From Microbispora corallina (GTDB taxonomy: Bacteria > Actinomycetota > Actinomycetes > Streptosporangiales > Streptosporangiaceae), in contig NZ_BOOC01000052.1 in NCBI RefSeq assembly GCF_016863035.1, positions 1-48,605 on the forward strand: 48,605 bases of DNA. Direction: 5' to 3'. The stretch's first letter is position 1, and each line of letters starts with the position of its first letter. The notes under the pieces were generated by a model. The model was not told where the DNA came from and made no database searches. It saw nothing but the letters and a program-made list of their open reading frames with translations. The position numbers and the translations under genes were made by a program. Below are positions 30,943-40,064 of the stretch, piece by piece.

Positions 30943-31911
30943 TCAGGCCGGACCGGTCTCCTTCAGCTCCGCAGGGGGACGGCGGGGCGCGCGGGGGACC
31001 GGGGGGCCGTATCCCAGGCGGACGATCATCTGAAGGTGCCCGTCCCGGTGGTGGGGGTCCCTGCGGCCGCGCATGTCGCGAAGGTCGAGGGGCTGGTTGA
31101 GGAACGACGCCGAGACCCCGTGGACGGTCGCGGTCAGCAGCACGCGTTGCAACGCCTGGCCCGCGCGCAGCCAGTCGGCGGGGCCGTCGCCGGCGGTGGT
31201 GAGCACCGCCAGTTGAGGACGGGGCTCGAAGCGGACAGGCCCGCGTCCCCCGTGCATCCCGAAGTCCCGGACCGGAGCCGGGTCGTCGGCACAGGCCGGT
31301 CCCTGCACGTAGGTCGGCAGGCCCTCGCCGCGGCTTCCGCCCATCGTCCAGGCCCGCAGCTCGGCCTGGTAGGCGGCGTCCCCGGCCAGCTCGTCGTCGG
31401 CGACGGCGACGCACTCCAGCAGGCCGGCCGAGGCACGGCGGCCGAGCACGACCAGGCGGGCCCCCTCGCGGGCGGCGGCGTCCCGCAGGTCGGTGAGCAC
31501 GTGCTCGGGTATCCGCCACTCGCTGAACGGCTCACGGTTGGTGTGGCGCAGGCCGATGCCTTCGTAGAGGTCGCGGGTCCGCCAGGAGGCCGGTCCGGAC
31601 GTCGACACGCGGACGGCGGCCAGGAGCCGGGGCTCCTCCGCGGTGTTCGGCAGCAGCCAGACCAGCGGCCGGTGACCGGCCGTCCGTACGGCGAGCCGGA
31701 GGTTGAACAGGGCGGCGCCGCAGCTGACGTGCAGGGACCGCCCGCGGGGGTCGCCGACCCGCAGCCGCCGGTCGGGGTCGGCCAGCAGTTCGGCGAACTC
31801 TCCCCGGACCGCCTTGATTCGCCAGGGCTGCGTGTTCAGCACCGAGGGCGCCTGCCCGGCGGCGCAGAGCAGCCGGGTGAAGGCGACGTGGGTGGCGAAC
31901 GGAGAGTTCAC
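30943..31911 (-). CDS. Nitroreductase-family protein, Acg-like
   Basis: 322 residues from GTG 31911 with GGAAGG six bases upstream. Pattern of the mycobacterial Acg/Rv2032 and Rv3131 proteins: LLCAAGQAPSVLNTQPWRIKA, DPRGRSLHVSCGAALFNLRLAVRTAG, RHTNREPFSEWRIP, DWLRAGQALQRVLLTATVHGVSASFLNQPLDL and LQMIVRLGYGPPVPRAPRRP. Acg-type proteins bind FMN but often lack nitroreductase activity; in mycobacteria they belong to the DosR dormancy regulon. Divergent from adhE, with DosR-like boxes in the shared 300-base gap, which fits the same role here. Confidence 0.88.
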   Translation of the reverse strand: MNSPFATHVAFTRLLCAAGQAPSVLNTQPWRIKAVRGEFAELLADPDRRLRVGDPRGRSLHVSCGAALFNLRLAVRTAGHRPLVWLLPNTAEEPRLLAAVRVSTSGPASWRTRDLYEGIGLRHTNREPFSEWRIPEHVLTDLRDAAAREGARLVVLGRRASAGLLECVAVADDELAGDAAYQAELRAWTMGGSRGEGLPTYVQGPACADDPAPVRDFGMHGGRGPVRFEPRPQLAVLTTAGDGPADWLRAGQALQRVLLTATVHGVSASFLNQPLDLRDMRGRRDPHHRDGHLQMIVRLGYGPPVPRAPRRPPAELKETGPA

Positions 31912-32211
31912 GGCGCACCTTCCTCTCGTTTCCACCACACCCGCGTGAGAGTCGGATGTCGTGTTCACGGTGCCAGTGTTCTCGCTCACGCCGGTCCGGG
32001 ACAGGGCCGGTGGGGTGGGCGGGTGAGGACCTACGTCGCCGGATCGAGGGACCGGCAACCCTTGCCCGGCCCCCGCCGCGTGCGCTCGACGGCCGCCGGA
32101 ACCGATGACCTTGGTCCCCAGGAGAGAGGCCGTTGCGCAGCGGCCCGGGCGTGCCGGCCTCAGGACGATGGAGGTGACAAGCCTGCCGACCGAGCCCATG
32201 AGGTGATCCAC
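31912..32211. promoter_or_regulatory. Divergent acg-like/adhE control region with DosR-like boxes
   Basis: 300 bases, no gene seen. Two candidate boxes resembling GGGACCTTCGGCCC: GGGACCGGCAACCC (32048-32061) and ATGACCTTGGTCCC (32105-32118), about 10 of 14 matches each by eye. The second is nearly identical to the box before pflB. Confidence 0.5.
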
Positions 32212-34920
32212 ATGACCGACTCCCCGGCCGGAGCCGCCCTGCCCGCCGACGTGCACGCCGCGATCGACACACTGGTGGCCGGCGCGCAGAAGGCGCTGAC
32301 GGAGTACGAGTCCTTCACGCAGGAGCAGGTCGACCACATAGTGAAGAAGGCGTCCGTCGCCGCGCTGGACCGGCACGCCGCGCTCGCCCGCCTCGCCGTC
32401 GAGGAGACGGGCCGCGGGCTGTTCGAGGACAAGGCGGTCAAGAACATCTTCGCCTGCGAGCACGTGACCCATAGCATGGCCGGGCTCAGGACGGTCGGCG
32501 TCGTGTCCCGCGACGAGATCGACGGCATCGTCGAGATCGCCGATCCGGTCGGGGTGGTCTGCGGCGTCACCCCCGTCACCAATCCCACCTCGACCACGAT
32601 CTTCAAGGCCCTGCTGGCCTTGAAGACGCGAAACCCCGTCGTCTTCGCGTTCCACCCCGCGGCCCAGCGCTGCAGCGCCGAGGCCGCCAGGATCGTCCGC
32701 GACGCCGCCGTCGCCGCCGGCGCTCCCGAACACTGCGTCCAGTGGATCGAGGAGCCCTCGCTGGAGGCGACCGGCGCGCTCATGCGGCACCAGGGCGTGT
32801 CGGTCATCCTCGCCACCGGCGGTAACGCCATGGTCAGGGCCGCGTACTCGGCCGGCAAGCCGGCCCTGGGAGTGGGCGCGGGCAACGTCCCCGCCTACAT
32901 CGAGCGGACGGCCAAGCTGCGCCGGGCGGTGCACGACGTCGTGCTGTCCAAGACGTTCGACAACGGCATGATCTGCGCCTCGGAGCAGGCCGTCATCCTC
33001 GACGAGGAGATCTACGACGCGGCGCTGGCCGAGTTCGCCCGGCTGCACGCGTACGTCGCGACGCCGGAGGAGAAGGCGAAGCTGGAGGAGTTCGTGTTCG
33101 GGGTGACGGCCCGCGGCGACTCCTGCTCCGAGGCCAGGCTCAACCCGGACGTCGTCGGGCGCACACCCCACTGGATCGCCGGGCAGGCCGGGTTCGCCGT
33201 GCCGCCGGACACCTCTCTGATCCTCGTCCCCGTGGCCGAGGTCGGTCCGCGCGAGCCGCTGACCAGGGAGAAGCTGTGCCCGGTGCTCGCCGTCCTGCGG
33301 GCCCGCAGCCGCGAGGAGGGTCTGGCCCTCGCCGAGCGCATGGTCGAGTTCGACGGCCTCGGGCACAGCGCCGTCATCCACACCGAGGACGCCGAGCTCG
33401 CCGAGAGATACGGCGTCAGGGTCAAGGCGGTGCGGGTGATCTGGAACGCCCCCGCCTCCCAGGGCGGCATCGGCGACATCTACAACGCGTTCCTGCCTTC
33501 GCTGACCCTCGGCTGCGGCAGCTACGGGCACAACTCGGTGTCGAACAACGTCTCGGCCGTCAACCTGCTCAACATCAAGCGGATCGGGCGGCGCACCAAC
33601 AACATGCAGTGGTTCAAGGTCCCCGCGAAGATCTACTTCGAGCCGAACGCGATCCGCTACCTGGCGGATATGCGGGACGTGCACCGCGTCACGATCGTGA
33701 CCGACGCCGTGATGACGCAGCTAGGATACGTCGACCGCGTCACCGGCGTGCTGCGGCGGCGGGCCGAGCGGGTGGCCCTGCAGATCATCGACGACGTGGA
33801 GCCCGAGCCGAGCGTGGCGACCGTGGACAAGGGCGCCGATCTCATGCGCGCCTTCCGGCCCGACACCATCGTCGCCCTCGGCGGCGGCTCGGTGATGGAC
33901 GCAGCCAAGGTCATGTGGCTGCGGTACGAGCATCCCGAGGTCGTCTTCGCGGACATGAAGGAGAAGTTCTTCGACATCCGCAAGCGCGCCTTCCGCTTCC
34001 CGACGTTGGGCGAGCTCGCCCGCCTGGTGTGCGTGCCGACCACGTCGGGCACGGGGGCGGAGGTCACGCCGTTCGCCGTCATCACCGACACCGCGACGGG
34101 CAAGAAGTACCCGCTGGCCGACTACGCGCTCACCCCGAGCGTCGCGATCGTGGATCCGGTCCTCGCCGCCGACCTGCCCGCGGTGGTCACCGCCGACAGC
34201 GGTTTCGACGCCCTCACCCACGCCATCGAGTCGTACGTGTCGGTCTACGCGAGCGACTTCACCGACGGCCCGGCCCTCCACGCCATAAGGATCATCTTCC
34301 GCTACCTGGAGCGCGCGGTCACCCGCGGCGGCGCCGACCCGGAGGCCAGAGAGAAGATGCACAACGCCGGCACCATCGCCGGCATGGCCTTCGGCAACGC
34401 CTTCCTCGGCATCGTGCACGCCATGTCGCACACGCTCGGCGCCACCTTCCATGTCGCCCACGGGCGCACGAACGCCATCCTGCTGCCGCACGTCATCCGC
34501 TACAACGGCACCGTCCCGTCGAAGCTGTCGGGTTGGCCCAAGTACGAGGACTACCGGGCCCCCGAGCGCTTCCAGGAGATCGCCCAGACGCTGGGCCTGC
34601 CCGCGGCCACGCCGGCCGAGGGGGTCGAGTCCCTCGCCGCGGCCGTCGAGCGCCTGCGGGACGCGGTCGGGATCGAGCCCTCCTTCCGCCGCGCCGGCGT
34701 CGACGAGCAGGCGTTCCTCGACGCGCTCCCACAGCAGGCGCTCAACGCGTACGAGGACCAGTGCGCGCCGGCCAATCCCCGCATGCCGATGCTGGACGAC
34801 ATGCAGGCACTGATGCGAGCCGCCTACTACGGGCGCTCCCCCGGTAGCCGGCCGGTGTGCATCCATGCCGGTGCCCGCCCCCGGGGGCGGGGGGCGGGCA
34901 CCGGAGCCGAGGGGCCGTGA
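32212..34920 (+). CDS. adhE: Bifunctional acetaldehyde-CoA/alcohol dehydrogenase
   Basis: 902 residues from ATG 32212 (GAGGTG six bases upstream). Reduces acetyl-CoA to acetaldehyde and then ethanol, consuming two NADH. The N-terminal aldehyde dehydrogenase half (about 1-450) has its catalytic Cys255 in FDNGMICASEQAV and GAGNVPAYIER; the C-terminal iron-dependent alcohol dehydrogenase half starts near FKVPAKIYFEPNAIRYL and has GGGSVMDAAKVMW, CVPTTSGTGAEVTPFAV, DALTHAIESYVSVYAS and metal-ligand histidines in HAMSHTLGATFHVAHGRTNA. The last 40 residues are a Gly/Arg/Pro-rich extension. Together with PflB/PflA it completes formate-plus-ethanol fermentation of pyruvate. Confidence 0.97.
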   Translation: MTDSPAGAALPADVHAAIDTLVAGAQKALTEYESFTQEQVDHIVKKASVAALDRHAALARLAVEETGRGLFEDKAVKNIFACEHVTHSMAGLRTVGVVSRDEIDGIVEIADPVGVVCGVTPVTNPTSTTIFKALLALKTRNPVVFAFHPAAQRCSAEAARIVRDAAVAAGAPEHCVQWIEEPSLEATGALMRHQGVSVILATGGNAMVRAAYSAGKPALGVGAGNVPAYIERTAKLRRAVHDVVLSKTFDNGMICASEQAVILDEEIYDAALAEFARLHAYVATPEEKAKLEEFVFGVTARGDSCSEARLNPDVVGRTPHWIAGQAGFAVPPDTSLILVPVAEVGPREPLTREKLCPVLAVLRARSREEGLALAERMVEFDGLGHSAVIHTEDAELAERYGVRVKAVRVIWNAPASQGGIGDIYNAFLPSLTLGCGSYGHNSVSNNVSAVNLLNIKRIGRRTNNMQWFKVPAKIYFEPNAIRYLADMRDVHRVTIVTDAVMTQLGYVDRVTGVLRRRAERVALQIIDDVEPEPSVATVDKGADLMRAFRPDTIVALGGGSVMDAAKVMWLRYEHPEVVFADMKEKFFDIRKRAFRFPTLGELARLVCVPTTSGTGAEVTPFAVITDTATGKKYPLADYALTPSVAIVDPVLAADLPAVVTADSGFDALTHAIESYVSVYASDFTDGPALHAIRIIFRYLERAVTRGGADPEAREKMHNAGTIAGMAFGNAFLGIVHAMSHTLGATFHVAHGRTNAILLPHVIRYNGTVPSKLSGWPKYEDYRAPERFQEIAQTLGLPAATPAEGVESLAAAVERLRDAVGIEPSFRRAGVDEQAFLDALPQQALNAYEDQCAPANPRMPMLDDMQALMRAAYYGRSPGSRPVCIHAGARPRGRGAGTGAEGP

Positions 34921-34933
34921 GGCCGGACGGGGT

Positions 34934-35485
34934 CTACTTGAGGATGGGGAACCGGCGGACCAAGGGAGTGGCGGCCCACCACCTGCTGAGGCCGAGGGTC
35001 TCGCCGGCGCTGGCCAGGGCCAGGCCGGCCAGGACGATGGCGTAGACGATGTGCTCGTCGACGAAGGGGTTGGTGTCGAGCGGCAGCTCGGCCGCCCACA
35101 TCAGCAGCAGGAGCAGCCCGCCCGCCACGGCGGTGACGCGCAGGCCCACTCCCAGGATGAGAGCGGCGCCGACGCCCAGCAGGCCCGCCATGAACAGCCA
35201 GTCCACCCATGCCTGCCCGGCCAGGGCGGTGAACAGCCCGCCGAAGGTCGCGTCCGCGGTGCCCTTGAGGAAGCCGGTGGTCGGGCTGCCGCCGCTGACC
35301 CACGCCTTGGCGGCGGGGGTGGCGAAGCCCCAGCCGAACAGCTTGTCCAGGAAGGCCCACAGGAAGACCCAGCCGAGGGCGAGCCGGGCGACGGCCCACA
35401 CGTACCGGATCGGGCGCGTGGCGGGGGCGGGGATCGTCTCGCCGCTGTCCGCCCGGTGATCGGGGCGGGAGGCTGCAGCCGACAC
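34934..35485 (-). CDS. DoxX/DoxD-like membrane protein
   Basis: About 183 residues. Four hydrophobic segments: RYVWAVARLALGWVFLWAFLDKLFGWG, WVDWLFMAGLLGVGAALILGVGL, AVAGGLLLLLMWAAELP, and HIVYAIVLAGLALASAGETLGLSRWW. This is the DoxX-type four-helix fold, usually linked to quinone-coupled redox partners or thiol stress. The longest frame begins at ATG 35509, but that would overlap the divergent flavodoxin start and place its ribosome site inside this gene; GTG 35485 is used instead, without a clear Shine-Dalgarno. Convergent with adhE. Its role beside fermentation genes is unknown. Confidence 0.7.
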   Translation of the reverse strand: MSAAASRPDHRADSGETIPAPATRPIRYVWAVARLALGWVFLWAFLDKLFGWGFATPAAKAWVSGGSPTTGFLKGTADATFGGLFTALAGQAWVDWLFMAGLLGVGAALILGVGLRVTAVAGGLLLLLMWAAELPLDTNPFVDEHIVYAIVLAGLALASAGETLGLSRWWAATPLVRRFPILK

Positions 35486-35507
35486 GTCTAAGAAAGGAGG
35501 TCCGGCC

Positions 35508-36011
35508 ATGACACGGGTGCTGGTCGCCTACGGATCCAAACGAGGCTCGACCGCGGAGATCGCGGGCTGGATCGGCGACACCCTGCGCGGCCAGGGGTTC
35601 GAGACCGATGTGGCGGACGCCGCGGAGGTTCGCGACGTGACCGCCTACGACGCCGTGGTGCTGGGCGGCGCGCTGTACGCGGGACGCTGGCACAAGGACG
35701 CCCGGCGCTTCGCCCGCAGGCATGCCGCGGCGCTGTCCGGACGGGCGGTGTGGCTGTTCAGCAGCGGGCCGCTCGACCGGTCCGCGCAGGAGACCGAGAT
35801 CCCGCCTGTCTCCCAGGCGGCCCGGGCGTCGGCCGCTCTCGGCGCACGTGAGCACCGGACGTTCGGCGGACGGCTCGCCCGCGACGCCACGGGCTTCCTC
35901 GCCTCCGCGATCGCCGAGAGAACCGGCGGCGACTACCGTGATCCGGACCGGGTGCGTGCCTGGGCACGGCAGGTCGCCGAGCAGGTGGCCGCGAACCGGG
36001 CGCAGGGCTGA
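35508..36011 (+). CDS. Flavodoxin-domain protein (HemG-like)
   Basis: 167 residues from ATG 35508, with an excellent AAGGAGGT at 35494-35501. FMN-binding loop VAYGSKRGSTAEIAGWIGDTLRG at residues 6-28, VVLGGALYAGRWHKDARRFARR and WLFSSGPLD. This is the flavodoxin_5/HemG-like group, which includes menaquinone-dependent protoporphyrinogen oxidase. In this island it could supply electrons for PFL activase or act in haem synthesis under low oxygen. Both are inferences. Transcribed divergently from the DoxX-like gene and convergently with pflA. Confidence 0.88.
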   Translation: MTRVLVAYGSKRGSTAEIAGWIGDTLRGQGFETDVADAAEVRDVTAYDAVVLGGALYAGRWHKDARRFARRHAAALSGRAVWLFSSGPLDRSAQETEIPPVSQAARASAALGAREHRTFGGRLARDATGFLASAIAERTGGDYRDPDRVRAWARQVAEQVAANRAQG

Positions 36012-36040
36012 GGAGCGGCGGGTGAGCGGGCGGCCGGAGG

Positions 36041-36101
36041 GGCCCGGCAGGCCGCCGGGTGTCATTGACCGTCTCCGACGGCGTGATCGTCCTGCCGGGC
36101 C
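36041..36101. terminator. Terminator-like inverted repeat between flavodoxin and pflA genes
   Basis: GGCCCGGCAGG (36041-36051) pairs perfectly with CCTGCCGGGCC (36091-36101) across a 39-base loop, between convergent stop codons. Flanking GCGGGCGG/CCGCCCGC bases could lengthen the stem. Confidence 0.6.
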
Positions 36102-36170
36102 GCCCGCTTCCCCGCCGAGACCGCATGGCCGGGCCGTACGCAGGGCGGAGGTCCCGGCGCAGACCCCGGC

Positions 36171-36980
36171 TCAGACGCTGGTGACGCCGTGCGCGGCGAA
36201 CTGGGCGTGCACGCGCCGCAGCAGGGCGCCGTCCGGCGGCCTGACGTCGGCCAGGGGGAACACGAGACCGAGCCGGGCGTACTTGCCGGCGGCCATGCGG
36301 TGGAAGGGCAGCACGTCGACGCGCTCGACGTTGCCGAGCGTCGCGACGAACCGGGCCAGGCCGTCCACGTTGTCCTCGGCGTCGGTGTACCCGGGGACCA
36401 GGACGAACCGCACCCAGACCGGGCGGCCGAGGCCGGCCAGCCGGCGGGCGAACCGCAGGGTCGGCTCCAGGCTTCCCCCGGTCAGCCGCGGGTAGCCCTC
36501 GGGGTCGGACGACTTGATGTCGAGCAGTACGAGGTCGGTGTCGGCCAGCAGGGCGTCGCTCGCGCGGTCGCCGAGGAAGCCGGAGGTGTCCAGCGCGGTG
36601 TGCAGGCCGCTCTCGTGGCAGCGGCGCAGCACCTCACCGGTGAAGCGGGGTTGCAGCAGTGGCTCCCCGCCGCTGACCGTCACCCCGCCGCCGGCGACTG
36701 AGATGAACCGCCGGTAGCGGTCCACCTCGGCCATGACCTCGTCCACCGTGACCCGGCGGCCGTCGCGCATCCGCCAGGTCTCGGGGTTGTGGCAGTACAG
36801 GCAGCGCAGCGGGCAGCCGCAGGTGAACACCGCGAAACGGGTGCCGGGGCCGTCCACGCCGACCGACAGGTCCCACGACTCGATGACGCCGCGGCCGGCC
36901 GCCGGCTCCGCCTGGGAGAGCTCGGCGGCGGCGTCCTGGCGGAGCCGGGCGGTGGAGTCGTCCAGCAGCCTCTCCCGCAT
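36171..36980 (-). CDS. pflA: Pyruvate formate-lyase activating enzyme (radical SAM)
   Basis: About 269 residues. Uses S-adenosylmethionine and a 4Fe-4S cluster to place the glycyl radical on PflB. The cluster motif CxxxCxxC is Cys56-Cys60-Cys63 in CGCPLRCLYCHNPETW; SAM-binding GGGVTVSGGEPLLQ and LDTSGFLG, VLLDIKSSDPEGYPRLTGG, and PFHRMAAGKYARLG also match PflA. ATG 36980 overlaps the pflB stop (TGATG), and a GTG at 36983 is an equal alternative, so translation is coupled to pflB. An N-terminal extension of about 30 residues precedes the usual start of the domain. Confidence 0.95.
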   Translation of the reverse strand: MRERLLDDSTARLRQDAAAELSQAEPAAGRGVIESWDLSVGVDGPGTRFAVFTCGCPLRCLYCHNPETWRMRDGRRVTVDEVMAEVDRYRRFISVAGGGVTVSGGEPLLQPRFTGEVLRRCHESGLHTALDTSGFLGDRASDALLADTDLVLLDIKSSDPEGYPRLTGGSLEPTLRFARRLAGLGRPVWVRFVLVPGYTDAEDNVDGLARFVATLGNVERVDVLPFHRMAAGKYARLGLVFPLADVRPPDGALLRRVHAQFAAHGVTSV

Positions 36981-39241
36981 CACAGCGCGCCGTGGAAGGT
37001 GCGGTCGATCACGTCCTGCTGCTGTTCGCGGGTCAGCCGGACGAAGTTCACGGCGTAGCCGGAGACCCTGATGGTGAGCTGCGGATACTTCTCCGGGTGC
37101 TCCATCGCGTCGACGAGCGTGGCGCGGTCGAGCACGTTGACGTTCATGTGGAAGCCGCCCGCGTCGACGTAGCCGTCGAGCAGGCCCACCAGATCGGCGA
37201 CCCGGTCCTCGCCCGTACGGCCCAGCCCTTCAGGGGTGACGGTGCTGGTCAGCGAGATGCCGTCCTGCGCCTGGTCGTAGGGGAGCTTGGCCACCGACAG
37301 CGCCGAGGCGACCAGGCCGTGCCGGTCACGTCCGTTCATCGGGTTGGCGCCGGGGGCGAACGGCGTGCCGGCCCTGCGCCCGTCCGGGGTGTTGCCCGTG
37401 TGCTTGCCGTACACCACATTGGAGGTGATGGTGAGCACCGACTGGGTGTGCTCGGCGCCCCGGTAGGACGGGTGGCGGCGGATCTTGTCCATGAACGACC
37501 GCACCAGGTCCACCGCGATGGCGTCGGCGCGGTCGTCGTTGTTGCCGTAGGCGGGGTAGTCGCCTTCGACCTCGTAGTCCACGGCGAGGCCGGTCTGGTC
37601 GCGGACCACCCGGACGGTCGCGTGTTTGACGGCCGACAGGCTGTCGGCGGCGACCGACAGGCCCGCGATGCCGCAGGCGAGGGTGCGCCTGACCGGGTAG
37701 TCGTGCAGCGCCATCTGGAGGCGCTCGTAGGCGTACTTGTCGTGCATGTAGTGGATGACGTTGAGGGCGTTGACGTAGGTGGCGGCGAGCCAGTCGAGCA
37801 TCCGGTCGTAGGCCGCGACCACCTGGTCGTAGTCGAGCACGTCGCCGGTCAGCGCCGGATAGGCCGGGCCGATCTGCCGGCCGGTCATCTCGTCGCGGCC
37901 GCCGTTGATCGCGTACAGCAGGGCCTTGGCGAGGTTGACCCGGGCGCCGAAGAACTGCATCTGCGTGCCGACGGGGGCGGCGGACACGCAGCAGGCGATG
38001 GCGGCGTCGTCGCCGTACCGGGGGCGGATCAGCTCGTCGCTCTCGTACTGGATCGAGCTGGTCTCGATGGACAGGGCCGCGCAGAACCGCTTGAACGGCT
38101 CGGGCAGCCGGGGCGACCACAGCACGGTCAGGTTGGGTTCGGGGGCCGGGCCGAGGGTGCGCAGGGTGTTGAGATAGCGGTAGCTGGTCCGGGTGACCAG
38201 CGGCCTGCCGTCCGCGCCGATGCCGCCGATCGACTCCGTCACCCAGGTGGGGTCGCCGGAGAACAGCTGGTCGTACTCGGGGGTGCGCAGGAAGCGGACG
38301 ATGCGCAGCTTGATCACGAAGTCGTCGACCAGTTCCTGGGCCTGCTGCTCGGTGAGCAGCCCCTCGGCGAGGTCCCGCTCCAGGTAGACGTCGAGGAAGG
38401 TGGAGGTGCGGCCCAGCGACATCGCGGCGCCGTTCTGCTCCTTCACCGCCGCGAGGTAGCCGAAGTACAGCCACTGGACGGCCTCGCGCGCCGTGCCGGC
38501 GGGGGCGGAGATGTCGTGGCCGTAGGAGGCGGCCATCCGCTTCAGCTCGTGCAGGGCGTAGATCTGCTCGGCCAGCTCCTCCCGGTCGCGGATCACGTCG
38601 GGGGAGGAGAAGCGGTCGTCGAGGGAGCGCTGCTCGGCGCGTTTGGCCTCGATCAGCCGGTCCACCCCGTACAGGGCGACGCGGCGGTAGTCGCCGATGA
38701 TGCGGCCGCGGCCGTAGGCGTCGGGCAGCCCGGTGATGATTCCGGCGCGGCGGGCCGCCCGGATCTGCGGGGTGTAGGCGTCGAAGACGCCGTCGTTGTG
38801 GGTCTTGCGGTACCGGGTGAAGATCTCCCGGACCGCCGGGTCGAGCCGGTACCCGTAGGCGGCCAGCCCGGTCTCCACCGTCCGCAGGCCGCCGTTGGGC
38901 ATGATGGCCCGCTTGAGCGGGGCGTCGGTCTGCAGGCCGACGATCAGCTCCTTGTCCGAGTCGATGTAGCCGGGCCGGTGCGAGGTGATCGAGGAGGGCG
39001 TGGCGGCGTCCACGTCGTAGACGCCGCGCCGCCGCTCCTCGCCGAACAGGTCCGACACCTCCGCCCACACCGCGCGGGTCCGCTCGGTCGGCCCGGCCAG
39101 GAACGACCCGTCGCCCTCGTACGGGGTGTAGTTGGCCTGGATGAAGTCCCGCACGTCCACCTGGCCGCGCCAGGCCGCACCGCGGAAACCCCGCCATGCC
39201 ACGTGCGCGGTCGCCTGTTCCCGTGCCTGTGTGACCGTCAT
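36980..39241 (-). CDS. pflB: Pyruvate formate-lyase (formate C-acetyltransferase)
   Basis: 753 residues from ATG 39241 with AAGGGGA upstream. Converts pyruvate and CoA to acetyl-CoA and formate in the cytoplasm without oxygen. Active-site pair Cys417-Cys418 in IACCVSAAPVG and radical Gly728 in IRVSGYAVNF correspond to E. coli Cys418-Cys419 and Gly734. Other hallmarks: PDAYGRGRIIGDYRRVALYG, GRTSTFLDVYLERDL, HYMHDKYAYERLQMALHD, GNTPDGRRAGTPFAPGANPMNGRD. Length matches the E. coli enzyme (760). First of a pflBA pair. The same reading frame continues upstream without a stop into hsp20, so a fusion form is formally possible. Unusual for a filamentous actinomycete, which are mostly regarded as strict aerobes. 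Confidence 0.97.
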   Translation of the reverse strand: MTVTQAREQATAHVAWRGFRGAAWRGQVDVRDFIQANYTPYEGDGSFLAGPTERTRAVWAEVSDLFGEERRRGVYDVDAATPSSITSHRPGYIDSDKELIVGLQTDAPLKRAIMPNGGLRTVETGLAAYGYRLDPAVREIFTRYRKTHNDGVFDAYTPQIRAARRAGIITGLPDAYGRGRIIGDYRRVALYGVDRLIEAKRAEQRSLDDRFSSPDVIRDREELAEQIYALHELKRMAASYGHDISAPAGTAREAVQWLYFGYLAAVKEQNGAAMSLGRTSTFLDVYLERDLAEGLLTEQQAQELVDDFVIKLRIVRFLRTPEYDQLFSGDPTWVTESIGGIGADGRPLVTRTSYRYLNTLRTLGPAPEPNLTVLWSPRLPEPFKRFCAALSIETSSIQYESDELIRPRYGDDAAIACCVSAAPVGTQMQFFGARVNLAKALLYAINGGRDEMTGRQIGPAYPALTGDVLDYDQVVAAYDRMLDWLAATYVNALNVIHYMHDKYAYERLQMALHDYPVRRTLACGIAGLSVAADSLSAVKHATVRVVRDQTGLAVDYEVEGDYPAYGNNDDRADAIAVDLVRSFMDKIRRHPSYRGAEHTQSVLTITSNVVYGKHTGNTPDGRRAGTPFAPGANPMNGRDRHGLVASALSVAKLPYDQAQDGISLTSTVTPEGLGRTGEDRVADLVGLLDGYVDAGGFHMNVNVLDRATLVDAMEHPEKYPQLTIRVSGYAVNFVRLTREQQQDVIDRTFHGAL

Positions 39242-39856
39242 CGCTGTCCCCTTCGTCGGTTCCGTCTCCACTGTCGTCCCTGCCACCGCCCGCCTCTGCG
39301 AGCGGAGGTCACCCATCACGGGGACCAAAGTCATCCCGGACGCGTGACCGGCGGCACGGAGACGGGCGGGGGCCCGCCCGGCCCGCGCCCGTCCCGTACG
39401 GACCCCGGTGGCCTGTGGCGGTCCGTCCCGCGGACAGTGCTGAACGAGAACCCTGCGGCCCTCGGCCGTGTGCTCCTCCTTCAGCCCGACCGTGATCTCC
39501 AGGACGCCGTCCCTGTAGGCGGCCGTGACGTCCTCGGTCTCGGCCGCCGGTGGGAGCGTGACCGAGCGCGAGAACGCGCCGTAGGCGATCTCGGAGCGGC
39601 GCGGCTCCTTGGCGTACTTGACCTCCCTGGCCTTCTCGGCCCGGATGTGGAGCACTCCGTGCCCCACGGTCACCTCGAGGTCCTTGTCGGGGTCGATGCC
39701 GGGCAGCTCCGCCCGCAGCACGTATCTGCCGTCCGCGACGAAGTCCTCAACCCTGATGACCTGGCCGAACGGCCGGAACCCGAAGACGGGGCTCTCCAGC
39801 AGCTCCAGCAGCTCCGGGAAGAGGAACCGTCCCTGGCTCCGCTCCACGAGGTTCAT
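39242..39856 (-). CDS. Hsp20/alpha-crystallin small heat-shock protein, no stop before pflB
   Basis: Starts at ATG 39856 with AAGGAGGT upstream. MNLVERSQGRFLFPELLELLESP, then the alpha-crystallin domain (IRVEDFVADGRYVLRAELPGIDPDKDLEVTVGHGVLHIRAE through SEIAYGAFSRSVTLPPAAETEDVTAAYRDGVLEITVGLKEE). This is the HspX/Acr type, an ATP-independent chaperone induced by hypoxia in mycobacteria. After about residue 140 (VLVQHCPRDGPP) resemblance ends, but the frame stays open through the pflB promoter region into PflB, giving a 958-residue joint frame. Either the stop was lost or a frameshift/sequence error lies near the end. Coordinates given stop at the pflB start. Confidence 0.8.
39321..39334 (-). 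promoter_or_regulatory. DosR-like box upstream of pflB
   Basis: On the minus strand reads ATGACTTTGGTCCC, 80 bases before the pflB ATG. It differs at one base from the box before adhE (ATGACCTTGGTCCC) and has the same orientation relative to its gene. Confidence 0.55.
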
Positions 39857-39963
39857 CGTGACCTCCTTGTCTCGATGCCGACTCGTCAAGCCCACACCCG
39901 CGAACTCCGGCGCGGCAGGGGCGGAACGCACCGCCGAAGGACCTCGGATCGGCCGCCGTCCGC

Positions 39964-39999
39964 GGGCCGTAGGCCCCGGCGCGGCGGGACCTTCGCCGC
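39964..39999. promoter_or_regulatory. Pair of DosR-like boxes between hsp20 and the sigma factor gene
   Basis: GGGCCGTAGGCCCC (39964-39977; 12 of 14 matches to the reverse complement of GGGACCTTCGGCCC by eye) and GGGACCTTCGCCGC (39986-39999; 11 of 14) start 22 bases apart, two helical turns. A weaker copy, CCGCCGAAGGACCT, lies at 39931-39944. They sit between the divergent hsp20 and sigma genes and could serve both. Confidence 0.6.
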
Positions 40000-40064
40000 T
40001 GCACATCGCCCGGGTCGGGCGGTCTCATTACAGAGGGCACGAGTCACGGACGGAGGGGTGAAGC

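Noticed and set aside
37326..39197. Long 623-codon frame on the same strand as pflB
   Set aside because: Arg/Pro/Gly-rich out-of-frame shadow caused by third-position GC bias; PflB itself reads through the same region with all active-site motifs.
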